Shown piece by piece: positions 35,923 through 43,653 of a DNA stretch of 64,000 nucleotides. Source of the DNA: Prevotella sp. (lineage in GTDB: Bacteria; Bacteroidota; Bacteroidia; Bacteroidales; Bacteroidaceae); the NCBI GenBank assembly GCA_017524385.1, contig JAFWSS010000258.1:40627-104626 (forward strand). Reading direction: 5' to 3'. Positions within the stretch are counted from its first letter, which is position 1, and each line of letters begins with the position of its first letter. The translations under genes and the position numbers were made by a program. The notes under the pieces were generated by a model that worked only from the letters and a program-made list of their open reading frames with translations, did not search any database and was not told where the DNA came from.

Positions 35923-36984
35923 TTATTTCAGCGAGGAGCGCAAGCCCGTCATCCAAGCCACCCATTTGTTCTTTGGCAAAACATACAGGCATAGCGCAAG
36001 TGTGAGTGCGATGTTGATGGTGGTCATGAAGAAGAGGATGACGATGGGGTGCGTGATATGGAGCACGTTGATGAGCAAAGTGCGGATGAGCACCATCCAG
36101 AAGGCGTCGAAAAGATAAATCTGCAAAGAATACTTGCTGCAAACGGATAGCAGGTTTTGAGTCTTTTGAGAAAAGGCACTCCCCCTCTCTGCCCACGTCT
36201 TCAGATAACAAGCGAAGAGGAACACCACCACCGTCATGGACATCATGCGTATCAAACAAAGAGAAGCCAATGGCTGCTTATAATTGTATAAATAGTTGGT
36301 CACCCACCACAACAGTGCCATACCCAATATGGTGACAAGGGATCTCATTTTGCTGGTAGGCCTGAAATCATCTATGCTCCTCATCGCATATTTGCCGATA
36401 ATGAACATTGGAAGGTATTTGGCCACATAACAACAAAGGAAATAATTTCTTGGGTGCAAATCATTAATGGTCAACAACACCAGCACCAATACGGCCTCTT
36501 TCCAAGGTTTGTTGAAAAATTTCTCCAACCAAGGATAAATCAGGAATATCATGAAAATGGTATAAAGGAACCAATAATCCCCTCCCCTGAGCAAAAGATT
36601 GACTGCCGAACGATGCAAATCGGCATGCACATGGACAAACATACCACCAAAAGCCCGAAAAAGCACCGATGTCACATCAAAGACGATGTAGGGTACCAAT
36701 ATGCGGTGAATTTTCTTGCTTATGTATGACTTGTAATCCTTGCAACTATACACCGCACCAGCCACCAGGAACAACAAGCCCATATGGAAGGTGTAGAACC
36801 ATCGGTGGAATTCATAATAGCCTGGTTGATGGAAAAAGTCTATGGGATAGATGAGGAATGAGTGCCCCAGCACCATCAGTATGATGGCGATTCCTCTCAT
36901 GGTGTCAACCTCGACAACTCGCTTTTTACCACTCTGGGGTGTGCTCTGCACCGTGGCAGCGTCAATGGGTGATGAAGTACTCAT
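35923..36984 (-). CDS. Membrane acyltransferase (acyltransferase 3 family)
   Basis: About 353 residues. VVEVDTMRGIAIILMVLGHS is the start of the acyltransferase-3 fold (the Arg and His positions used in catalysis), followed by about ten hydrophobic segments, including FYTFHMGLLFLVAGAVYS, YWFLYTIFMIFLIYPWLEKF and IYLFDAFWMVLIRTLLINVL. This family (OatA, WecH, NodX) O-acetylates sugars at the membrane. The ATG at 36984 was chosen because the promoter boxes at 37014-37045 overlap the longer reading frame. It stands alone, divergent from argS. The acceptor could be the locus polysaccharide or peptidoglycan. Confidence 0.85.
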   Translation of the reverse strand: MSTSSPIDAATVQSTPQSGKKRVVEVDTMRGIAIILMVLGHSFLIYPIDFFHQPGYYEFHRWFYTFHMGLLFLVAGAVYSCKDYKSYISKKIHRILVPYIVFDVTSVLFRAFGGMFVHVHADLHRSAVNLLLRGGDYWFLYTIFMIFLIYPWLEKFFNKPWKEAVLVLVLLTINDLHPRNYFLCCYVAKYLPMFIIGKYAMRSIDDFRPTSKMRSLVTILGMALLWWVTNYLYNYKQPLASLCLIRMMSMTVVVFLFACYLKTWAERGSAFSQKTQNLLSVCSKYSLQIYLFDAFWMVLIRTLLINVLHITHPIVILFFMTTINIALTLALCLYVLPKNKWVAWMTGLRSSLK

Positions 36985-37013
36985 TTCTTGAAAATCAATT
37001 TTGAAAATCTCGA

Positions 37014-37045
37014 CAAAGGTAATGGTTTTTTCAGACTTACGCAAA
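37014..37045 (-). promoter_or_regulatory. Bacteroidetes-type promoter for the acyltransferase gene
   Basis: On the minus strand TTTG (37045-37042), a 20-bp spacer and TACCTTTG (37021-37014) form a full match. The ATG at 36984 follows after 29 bp. Confidence 0.85.
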
Positions 37046-37172
37046 ACTCTTTCCTTTTTTCTTCCTTTTGGCCAAACATCAGGGATTCAAAAATGATTTT
37101 GATTATAAAACGAGAAAAACCATGTTGATTGGATAAATTTCTCACGTTGGAAGAAAGAAACAAGCACCTTTC

Positions 37173-37204
37173 TTTCTCGCTTAATCGAAAAATTCGTACC
37201 TTTG
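37173..37204 (+). promoter_or_regulatory. Promoter of argS
   Basis: TTTC (37173-37176), 20 bp, then TACCTTTG (37197-37204). The ATG at 37231 follows after 26 bp. This promoter is divergent from the acyltransferase one. Confidence 0.75.
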
Positions 37205-37230
37205 CAACCCTAACAAGTGAAAAGACAGAA

Positions 37231-39051
37231 ATGAGTATAGAGACAAGCATCAGCATGGCTGTGAAAGCCGCCATCCAGCAACTTTACGGGCAAGACGTGC
37301 CCGACAAGATGGTGCAACTGCAAAAGACAAGAAGCGAGTTTGAGGGCAACCTCACCCTCGTGGTGTTCCCCTTCGTCAAGATGTCGAGGAAGAAACCCGA
37401 AGACACCGCCCGTGAGATAGGCGACTACCTTGTAGCCCACACCGACAGCGTGGAGGGTTTCAACGTGGTGAAAGGTTTCCTCAACCTCGTCATCGCCTCC
37501 TCTGCATGGGTGAGGCTGCTCAACAGCATCCACGCCGCCCCACATTACGGCGAGCGTGCTGCTACCGAGTCCTCACCACTGGTGATGATTGAATACTCTT
37601 CGCCCAACACCAACAAACCGCTCCACCTGGGACATGTGCGCAACAACCTCCTGGGGTGGTCGCTGGCACAAATCATGGCAGCCAACGGCAACAAGGTGGT
37701 GAAAACCAACATCGTCAACGATCGTGGCATACACATCTGCAAGTCGATGCTCGCTTGGCAGAAATGGGGCAACGGCGAAACCCCGGAAACCAGCGGAAAG
37801 AAAGGCGACCACCTCATCGGCGACTACTACGTGGCTTTCGACAAGCACTACCGCGAGCAGGTGAAGGTGCTGACCGACCAACTGGTGGCCGAGGGTCTCT
37901 CCTTGGAGGAAGCAGAGAAACGCGCCAAGGAGGAGGCTCCACTCATCAAGGAAGCCCACGAGATGCTGGTGAAATGGGAGCAAGGCGACCCCGAAGTGCG
38001 CGCCTTGTGGGAGAAGATGAACAACTGGGTGTATGCCGGTTTCGACGAGACCTACCGCGCCCTCGGCGTCTCTTTCGACAAAATCTACTATGAGTCGGAA
38101 ACCTACCTTGAAGGCAAGGCGAAGGTGGAGGAAGGATTGGAGAAAGGCCTCTTCTTCCGCAAGGAAGACAACAGCGTCTGGGCCGACCTCACCGACGACG
38201 GACTCGACCAGAAACTGCTCCTCCGCTCCGATGGCACGTCGGTGTATATGACCCAGGACATCGGCACCGCCGACATGCGCTTCCGCGACTACCCCATCGA
38301 CAAGATGATCTACGTGGTGGGCAACGAGCAGAACTACCATTTCCAAGTTCTCTCCATCCTCCTCGACCGCCTGGGATTCAAGTGGGGGAAGGAACTGGTG
38401 CATTTCTCCTATGGCATGGTGGAACTGCCCAATGGCAAGATGAAGAGCCGTGAGGGCACCGTTGTGGACGCCGACGACCTGGTTGCCACGATGATTTCCG
38501 ATGCCGCCCGCCTAAGCGAAGACAAGGTGAACAAGTTGAAAGATGTCAGCGAGGAAGAAAAAGCCGAAATCGCCCGCATCGTAGGCATGGGAGCATTGAA
38601 ATATTTCATCCTGAAGGTTGATGCCCGCAAGAACATGCTCTTCAACCCGGAGGAGAGCATCGACTTCAACGGCAACACAGGGCCTTTCATCCAATACACC
38701 CACGCTCGCATCAGAAGCATCTTGCGCAAGGCCGAAGAGAAAGGCATCATATTGCCCGACACCCTGTCAGAAAACCTTCCGGTGAATGCGAAGGAGACCG
38801 ACCTCATCCAACTGCTCAGCGAATACGCCGCCGCCGTGGAACAAGCCGGGAAGGACTACTCCCCCAGCGGCATCGCCAACTACTGCTATGAACTGACAAA
38901 ACAATTCAACCAGTTCTATCACGACTTCAGCATTCTCGGTGCCGACAGTGAAGAAGAGCGCCTGGTGCGCTTGGTGCTTGCCGCCAACGTGGCTAAAATC
39001 ATCAAGAATGGCATGAACCTCCTGGGCATTGACGTGCCTGAAAGAATGTAA
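37231..39051 (+). CDS. argS: Arginyl-tRNA synthetase
   Basis: 606 residues. The N-terminal tRNA D-loop-binding domain is followed by EYSSPNTNKPLHLGHVRNNL, holding the class I HIGH motif (HLGH), then VKTNIVNDRGIHICKSMLAW and YVVGNEQNYHFQVLSILLDR, which are ArgS-specific. ELPNGKMKSREGTVVDADDL takes the place of KMSKS. The C-terminal DALR anticodon domain ends with NLLGIDVPERM. It attaches Arg to tRNA-Arg. The ATG at 37231 was chosen over an upstream frame opening because it follows the promoter. It ends next to a large inverted-repeat element that may serve as its terminator. Confidence 0.97.
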   Translation: MSIETSISMAVKAAIQQLYGQDVPDKMVQLQKTRSEFEGNLTLVVFPFVKMSRKKPEDTAREIGDYLVAHTDSVEGFNVVKGFLNLVIASSAWVRLLNSIHAAPHYGERAATESSPLVMIEYSSPNTNKPLHLGHVRNNLLGWSLAQIMAANGNKVVKTNIVNDRGIHICKSMLAWQKWGNGETPETSGKKGDHLIGDYYVAFDKHYREQVKVLTDQLVAEGLSLEEAEKRAKEEAPLIKEAHEMLVKWEQGDPEVRALWEKMNNWVYAGFDETYRALGVSFDKIYYESETYLEGKAKVEEGLEKGLFFRKEDNSVWADLTDDGLDQKLLLRSDGTSVYMTQDIGTADMRFRDYPIDKMIYVVGNEQNYHFQVLSILLDRLGFKWGKELVHFSYGMVELPNGKMKSREGTVVDADDLVATMISDAARLSEDKVNKLKDVSEEEKAEIARIVGMGALKYFILKVDARKNMLFNPEESIDFNGNTGPFIQYTHARIRSILRKAEEKGIILPDTLSENLPVNAKETDLIQLLSEYAAAVEQAGKDYSPSGIANYCYELTKQFNQFYHDFSILGADSEEERLVRLVLAANVAKIIKNGMNLLGIDVPERM

Positions 39052-39053
39052 TA

Positions 39054-39231
39054 AGATTGAAAATTGAAGATTGAAAATTGAAAATTCGTGCGCTCAATTT
39101 TCAATCTTCATTTTTCGAGTTGCGATTAAGCGAGGGCAGACCAAGCTTGCTTGAAATCTGCCGAGCGTGAGCGACTTCGGCCGCAAGCCAATCTTCAATC
39201 TTCAATCTTTAATCTTTAATCTTCAATTTTT
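39054..39231. repeat. Compound intergenic repeat element, copy A
   Basis: A 33-bp array of ATTGAAAATTGAAG-type units begins 2 bp after the argS stop. GAAGATTGAAAATTG (39066-39080) and its exact complement (39095-39109) form a 15-bp inverted repeat. A GC-richer core with a hairpin at 39136-39161 (GCAGA...TCTGC around AAGCTTGCTT) follows. The element closes with a complementary CAATCTTCAATCTT array that ends directly at the next gene's ATG. Copy B lies at 39695-39832. Confidence 0.85.
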
Positions 39232-39693
39232 ATGTTAGAAAATCCTCCCGACTACCGCAACGACACCGTCCTGCCACTTCCTCCCGAGGTGTCGGCCGAT
39301 GCGTGGGCTGTGGATGCCGCCTGTTCGGGCAATCCCGGTCGGATGGAATATCAGTGCATCGACCTTGCCACCGGTGCCGTAGTGTTTCATTTCGGCCCCG
39401 TCTTTGGGACGAACAACATAGGAGAATTTCTCGCTATCGTCCATGCGCTGGCCTTGATGCAAAAGCAAGGCATCCGAAAGACCATCTATTCAGATAGTTA
39501 CAACGCCATCCTATGGGTGTCGAAGAAAAAGTGCAAGACCACATTGGAGCGTACGCAGCGCACACAGCAATTATACAACATCATCACCCGGGCTGAGACA
39601 TGGCTGCACACGCACAACATCCAGACACCCATCATCAAATGGGACACCGCACGATGGGGAGAAATTCCCGCCGACTTCGGCAGGAAAAAGTGA
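39232..39693 (+). CDS. Ribonuclease H (RNase HI-like)
   Basis: 153 residues. The RNase H fold shows its four acidic catalytic positions in order: AVDAACSGNPG (first Asp), NNIGEFLAIVHAL (Glu), TIYSDSYNAILW (second Asp), and PADFGRKK (last Asp). It lacks the basic protrusion of E. coli RNase HI and has an N-terminal extension of about 25 residues. It would cleave the RNA strand of RNA-DNA hybrids. The gene lies exactly between two copies of the compound repeat, its ATG at the end of copy A and its stop 1 bp before copy B. It may share the argS transcript. Confidence 0.85.
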   Translation: MLENPPDYRNDTVLPLPPEVSADAWAVDAACSGNPGRMEYQCIDLATGAVVFHFGPVFGTNNIGEFLAIVHALALMQKQGIRKTIYSDSYNAILWVSKKKCKTTLERTQRTQQLYNIITRAETWLHTHNIQTPIIKWDTARWGEIPADFGRKK

Positions 39694-39694
39694 G

Positions 39695-39832
39695 GAAGAT
39701 TGAAGATTGAAGATTGAAAATTGAAAATTGAAGATTGAAGATTGAATTTTTGGAGCAGCGAGAGCAGAGTCAAGCTTGCTTGAACTCTGCCGAGTCGCGA
39801 CAAAAATCAGCGAAGCTAAAATTGAAGATTGA
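39695..39832. repeat. Compound intergenic repeat element, copy B
   Basis: It starts 1 bp after the ribonuclease H stop with about 50 bp of ATTGAAGATTGAA units. A core then shares AAGCTTGCTTGAA and CTGCCGAG with copy A and forms a hairpin at 39764-39790 (GCAGAGT with ACTCTGC). A short ATTGAAGATTGAA piece closes it. Confidence 0.83.
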
Positions 39833-39878
39833 ATAATATTATCGCTTTTGGAATAATCGGCATTCACACTTATCAACA

Positions 39879-41852
39879 ATGAAACAAAACGCATTCAAAC
39901 TATTTGTTTTGCTGTTATGGCCCTTCATGACAGTGACAGCGCAGAACGATGTGAACATGAAGTTCGGCAAACCCACCAAGGAAGAAATGGAGATGACGGT
40001 ATATGAGGCGCAGCCAGACGCTGAAGCCGTGGTGCTATGCCGGCTGACCGATGTGGAATACACCATTCAGTCCACCAGTTATCTGGCAGACTACCACGAG
40101 AAGTGCCGCATCAAGGTGTTGAAACCCGGTGGCGCCCGTTTTGCCAAGGTTGTCGTGCCATACAAGAAGAACATGTCGGTAGGCAACAATATCGGAGGTT
40201 TGAAAGTCACAGGCTTTGCCCTTCCCATGCCGGGCGGCAGTTCCAATTCTTATTTCGAGGATGAGGCAGGTTCGATGACAGAGGGTGTTTTTGGCACAGA
40301 CAATGACGAGAGTGTGGAGGACATCAAGGCCACCGCCTTCAATATGGAAGGCGGCAAGGTGGTGAAGACCACCTTGAAGAAAAGCGACATCGTGAACAAG
40401 AAGATAGACGACCAGAACCACCTTGTGGAGTTCACCGTCCCCAACGTGAAGGAGGGTACCGTGATAGAATACGAGTACAACATCCACAGCCAAGTCTTCT
40501 GGGAGTTGCGCGACTGGTATGCGCAGTGCGAGATTCCCGTGGTCTATGCCAAGTTGGATATGAACATCCCCAGCTACATGATATTCAACATCGAGGACCA
40601 TGGCATCCAGCGCCTGACCTACACTTGTACCGCCGGTTCAATGAAATTCAAGTTGGTAAGCGACCCTCTGGCCAATCCCATGACGGTCACCACCAACCAC
40701 TATGTCTATCTGGGTCAAAACCTGATGGGCATGCCAAAGGATGAATTTGTGTGGAACGCCCAGGACTACTGGGCTGGCATCACTGCCGAACTGAAATATT
40801 ACCGCCTGCCTGGCATGTCGCAGATGGACTATGCCAAAACGTGGGAGCAGATTGATGAAATGATTCTCACCTCCGACGATCTGGGCGCGCACCTGAGCGA
40901 CAACAGCCCGCTGGCCGACGAATTGAAACAAGCCAAGGTGACAGAGATTGCCAACCTGCGCGAGCGTGTGGCTGCCGTCTATAAGTTGGTGATGAGCAAG
41001 GTCAAATGGAATGGGAAGTATGAACTGAGCCCTGCCCCCACCCTGGAGACGCTCAACAAGGGTGGTGGTTCGAATGCCGACATCAACCTCTTGCTCATCC
41101 AGTCGCTCCACGATGCAGGTCTCACTGCGGCTCCCGTGATGCTCAGGACACGCGACCTGGGACAGTTGCCCTACAACTTCCCCTCTATCCGCAAACTCTC
41201 GACCTTCATCGTGGGGGTCATCGTGCCGACGGGCGGGAACATGTATCTCGACGCTTCCAACAAAAACGGCTGGCTGAACATGCTGCCCGACGTGATGCTT
41301 GTGGAGAGGGCCCGCCTGATGCAGAAGGGCAAAAGCCAGTGGGTGAACCTGCAGAAGGTGTCGAAAGCAGAGAAAATCACCACCATCGAAGCCCAACTCT
41401 CCGCCGACGGCACACTCTCTGGCAAGCAGACCATCCGCAACGAGGGTGGCGAAACCAAGGAAACAGATTACACCAAGAAGGGACAAGCGACCGACGGGCA
41501 AATCAGCATCTGTCCTTTCCCCGACCATATGATTGTGAATCCCTTCACCGCCGAAACCCGCAAGATGCCAGTAGAGTTCCCGTCTCTCCGCAGTGAACGC
41601 ATCATCATCAACATCACTCTGCCTGAAGGATACGTGGTGGACGGTGCCCCTAGGAACACCACCGTCACCACTGCCGACAAGGGTATCGAGGGTCGCATCC
41701 TTACGACAGCCAGCGAGAACCGTGTGCAGATGTCGTGCCAGTTCAGCATCAACAATCTATCTTACTCAGAGAAGGACTATGCCGACTTGCGCCAGCTTTA
41801 TGACATGCTCTCAGCTTACACGAGCGAGCAACTGATAGTCAAAAAGAAATGA
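39879..41852 (+). CDS. DUF3857/transglutaminase-like exported protein
   Basis: 657 residues with a signal peptide (KLFVLLLWPFMTVTAQ). The N-terminal half has the beta-sandwich DUF3857 pattern: YEAQPDAEAVVLCRLTDVEY, EFTVPNVKEGTVIEYEYNI and WELRDWYAQCEIPVVYAKLD. The middle (about residues 370-480) is transglutaminase-like (LRERVAAVYKLVMSKVKWNG), but where the catalytic Cys is expected the sequence reads GGGSNADINLLLIQ, so the triad is lost. The C-terminus is another beta domain. It is probably a periplasmic or outer-membrane-associated binding protein. Its stop overlaps the next gene's ATG, so both are likely expressed together. Confidence 0.82.
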   Translation: MKQNAFKLFVLLLWPFMTVTAQNDVNMKFGKPTKEEMEMTVYEAQPDAEAVVLCRLTDVEYTIQSTSYLADYHEKCRIKVLKPGGARFAKVVVPYKKNMSVGNNIGGLKVTGFALPMPGGSSNSYFEDEAGSMTEGVFGTDNDESVEDIKATAFNMEGGKVVKTTLKKSDIVNKKIDDQNHLVEFTVPNVKEGTVIEYEYNIHSQVFWELRDWYAQCEIPVVYAKLDMNIPSYMIFNIEDHGIQRLTYTCTAGSMKFKLVSDPLANPMTVTTNHYVYLGQNLMGMPKDEFVWNAQDYWAGITAELKYYRLPGMSQMDYAKTWEQIDEMILTSDDLGAHLSDNSPLADELKQAKVTEIANLRERVAAVYKLVMSKVKWNGKYELSPAPTLETLNKGGGSNADINLLLIQSLHDAGLTAAPVMLRTRDLGQLPYNFPSIRKLSTFIVGVIVPTGGNMYLDASNKNGWLNMLPDVMLVERARLMQKGKSQWVNLQKVSKAEKITTIEAQLSADGTLSGKQTIRNEGGETKETDYTKKGQATDGQISICPFPDHMIVNPFTAETRKMPVEFPSLRSERIIINITLPEGYVVDGAPRNTTVTTADKGIEGRILTTASENRVQMSCQFSINNLSYSEKDYADLRQLYDMLSAYTSEQLIVKKK

Positions 41853-43543
41853 AGTTTGGAGAAACGTCGTTGGCCGCTTCCTCTCCTGTCATGAGAAGAT
41901 TTTTGATAATAGTTTTATCTACAATAGCATTGCTCTCCCATGCTTCCTCGGCAAAGGGAGACGATGCCCCTTACCCTTATCACAATTGGCTCAAGATGCC
42001 ATCCGACACTCTCGTCAAAATCGGGAGCAAGTATGCCGAGATTGCCAACAAGCCCGATAGCGCCTTGATGTGTTTCAACATCATCATCGGACGATACAAA
42101 TCCAATTTGAATGATGAAGAAAAACATTTCCTGCTGAAAGCCTATACTGGAAGATGGTTTGTCTTTTTCTTCCACTATTTCGACTACTCTCAGGCATACG
42201 ACAACCTGTCGCACGCCCAAGAACTGGCTGAGGACATCGGCAAGGGGATTGGCAGGGTGCTTCTCAATTTCGGCTGCATGTACCAGACTGTTTCCGAACA
42301 GAGTGGCGACCTCAAGCCAGACAGCCTTGCACTCGATTATTACAAGCGATCCTATTGGCAATCACATAAAGAGAAGGATACTGTCACATGGAGGATGGCC
42401 ATCTCCAACATGATCACCGTGGCATACACGCTCAAGCTACTAGGACAGATAGAAAAGGAATTGACCAATTACAGGGCATTGCCCAAACAATATGGAACCG
42501 ACTTATACAACCAGTTGCTTTATGAAGGGCTCCATGCGCTGGAAAACGGACGATATGACGAGGCCATCGAGGCTTTTCAAAAACAACATGCACTCGTTGA
42601 TGGCGACATAGGGAACATCAGATACACTTACGTCATCCATACCAACCTCTCGCGCGTCTATGTGGCAAAAAAGGAGTATCAGCGGGCCATAGACATGCTC
42701 ATGACAGCCGACAGCATTGCCAATGTCCTCGATATGAAAGACGCCAAACTCGAAGTCTACGACCTCATGGCCTCTTGTTACGAGAAACTCGGTATGCGGC
42801 AAGAGACAGAAAACTATCACAACAAGTATTTCAGGCTCAAGGATTCCTTGCTCAACTACCATCAAGTGGCCAGTGTAGATGAAATGCGCTTCCTTGGGGA
42901 GATGAAAAAGGCCGACAAGCAGATACAAGAGATGGAGCAGCACGGAAAAGTCCTCCGGCTTGTCATCGGAGCCGTCATCCTCATTTCGTTGGTCATATTA
43001 CTTGCCATGTACATCATCTGGCGTAAGAACCGCCAACTCCGGCAGCGCAACGAGGCACTATACCTTAAGAACGTGGAGATGCTAAGAAAAGAGGAGGAGG
43101 AAAGGAAACGCAGAAGGGAATTGGAGAAACTCGTGAAGCAACAGGGTGGCACCAAGCCCAAATACAGGACCAACTCGCTTGATGATGACGCAAAGGACAA
43201 ACTATATGAGGAAATAGTCTGTGTGATGGAAAATTCCGATGAGATATTCTCTTCCGAATTCTCTGCACAGCGGTTGGCGGCACTTGTCGGTGAGAAATAC
43301 AATTATGTGTCACAGGTCATCAATGAGAGGTATGGGGCCAACTTCAACACCTTGCTCAACGAATATAGGATACAAGAAGCCTGCAAACGTATCAACGACC
43401 CAAAGAAGTATGGCAACTACACGATGGAGGCGATAGCCAACAGTGTCGGGTTTAGGTCCAGGACCTCGTTCACCCAGGCTTTCAAGAAATACACAGGACT
43501 GACACCCTCTGAATATCAGCGGATAGCAAACGAGAAAAAATAG
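41849..43543 (+). CDS. TPR membrane regulator with C-terminal AraC-type HTH
   Basis: 564 residues by the ATGA-overlapping start; an ATG at 41891 would give a cleaner signal peptide (MRRFLIIVLSTIALLSHASS). Residues about 60-350 form periplasmic tetratricopeptide-like helix pairs (PDSALMCFNIIIGRYKS, YDEAIEAFQKQHALVDGD, YQRAIDMLMTADSIANVLDM). A TM helix (VIGAVILISLVILLAMYIIW) and a charged coiled coil follow. The last 110 residues are an AraC HTH (RLAALVGEKYNYVSQVINE, IANSVGFRSRTSFTQAFKKY, TGLTPSEYQRI). This membrane-to-DNA layout is common in Prevotella and Bacteroides. Its trigger and targets are unknown; the adjacent secreted-protein gene is one candidate. Confidence 0.85.
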   Translation: MKFGETSLAASSPVMRRFLIIVLSTIALLSHASSAKGDDAPYPYHNWLKMPSDTLVKIGSKYAEIANKPDSALMCFNIIIGRYKSNLNDEEKHFLLKAYTGRWFVFFFHYFDYSQAYDNLSHAQELAEDIGKGIGRVLLNFGCMYQTVSEQSGDLKPDSLALDYYKRSYWQSHKEKDTVTWRMAISNMITVAYTLKLLGQIEKELTNYRALPKQYGTDLYNQLLYEGLHALENGRYDEAIEAFQKQHALVDGDIGNIRYTYVIHTNLSRVYVAKKEYQRAIDMLMTADSIANVLDMKDAKLEVYDLMASCYEKLGMRQETENYHNKYFRLKDSLLNYHQVASVDEMRFLGEMKKADKQIQEMEQHGKVLRLVIGAVILISLVILLAMYIIWRKNRQLRQRNEALYLKNVEMLRKEEEERKRRRELEKLVKQQGGTKPKYRTNSLDDDAKDKLYEEIVCVMENSDEIFSSEFSAQRLAALVGEKYNYVSQVINERYGANFNTLLNEYRIQEACKRINDPKKYGNYTMEAIANSVGFRSRTSFTQAFKKYTGLTPSEYQRIANEKK

Positions 43544-43550
43544 GTTTTCT

Positions 43551-43574
43551 TGTCCAAATTTATAATCTTGGACA
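43551..43574. other. Inverted repeat upstream of the secreted-protein gene
   Basis: TGTCCAA (43551-43557) and TTGGACA (43568-43574) form a perfect 7-bp inverted repeat with a 10-bp AT-rich centre, ending 15 bp before the -33 box of the next promoter. It could be an operator for the adjacent AraC-type protein or a weak terminator; the T run after it is interrupted. Confidence 0.4.
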
Positions 43575-43589
43575 GCACCACGCTTGTTT

Positions 43590-43623
43590 TTTGGGGCATT
43601 TATGGGATTTATGGATATCTTTG
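43590..43623 (+). promoter_or_regulatory. Promoter of the large secreted-protein gene
   Basis: TTTG (43590-43593), a 22-bp spacer, then TATCTTTG (43616-43623). The ATG at 43654 follows after 30 bp. Confidence 0.7.
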
Positions 43624-43653
43624 CGGTTGAAATAACCTATAAAGACTTGTTGT

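Noticed and set aside
35396-36259. 287-codon minus-strand frame between the sensor and acyltransferase genes
   Set aside because: It crosses a hairpin (35759-35785) and overlaps both real genes in another frame; no family pattern.
40980-41330. Active transglutaminase or protease domain in the DUF3857 protein
   Set aside because: The position of the catalytic Cys reads GGGSNAD, so the fold is probably not catalytic.
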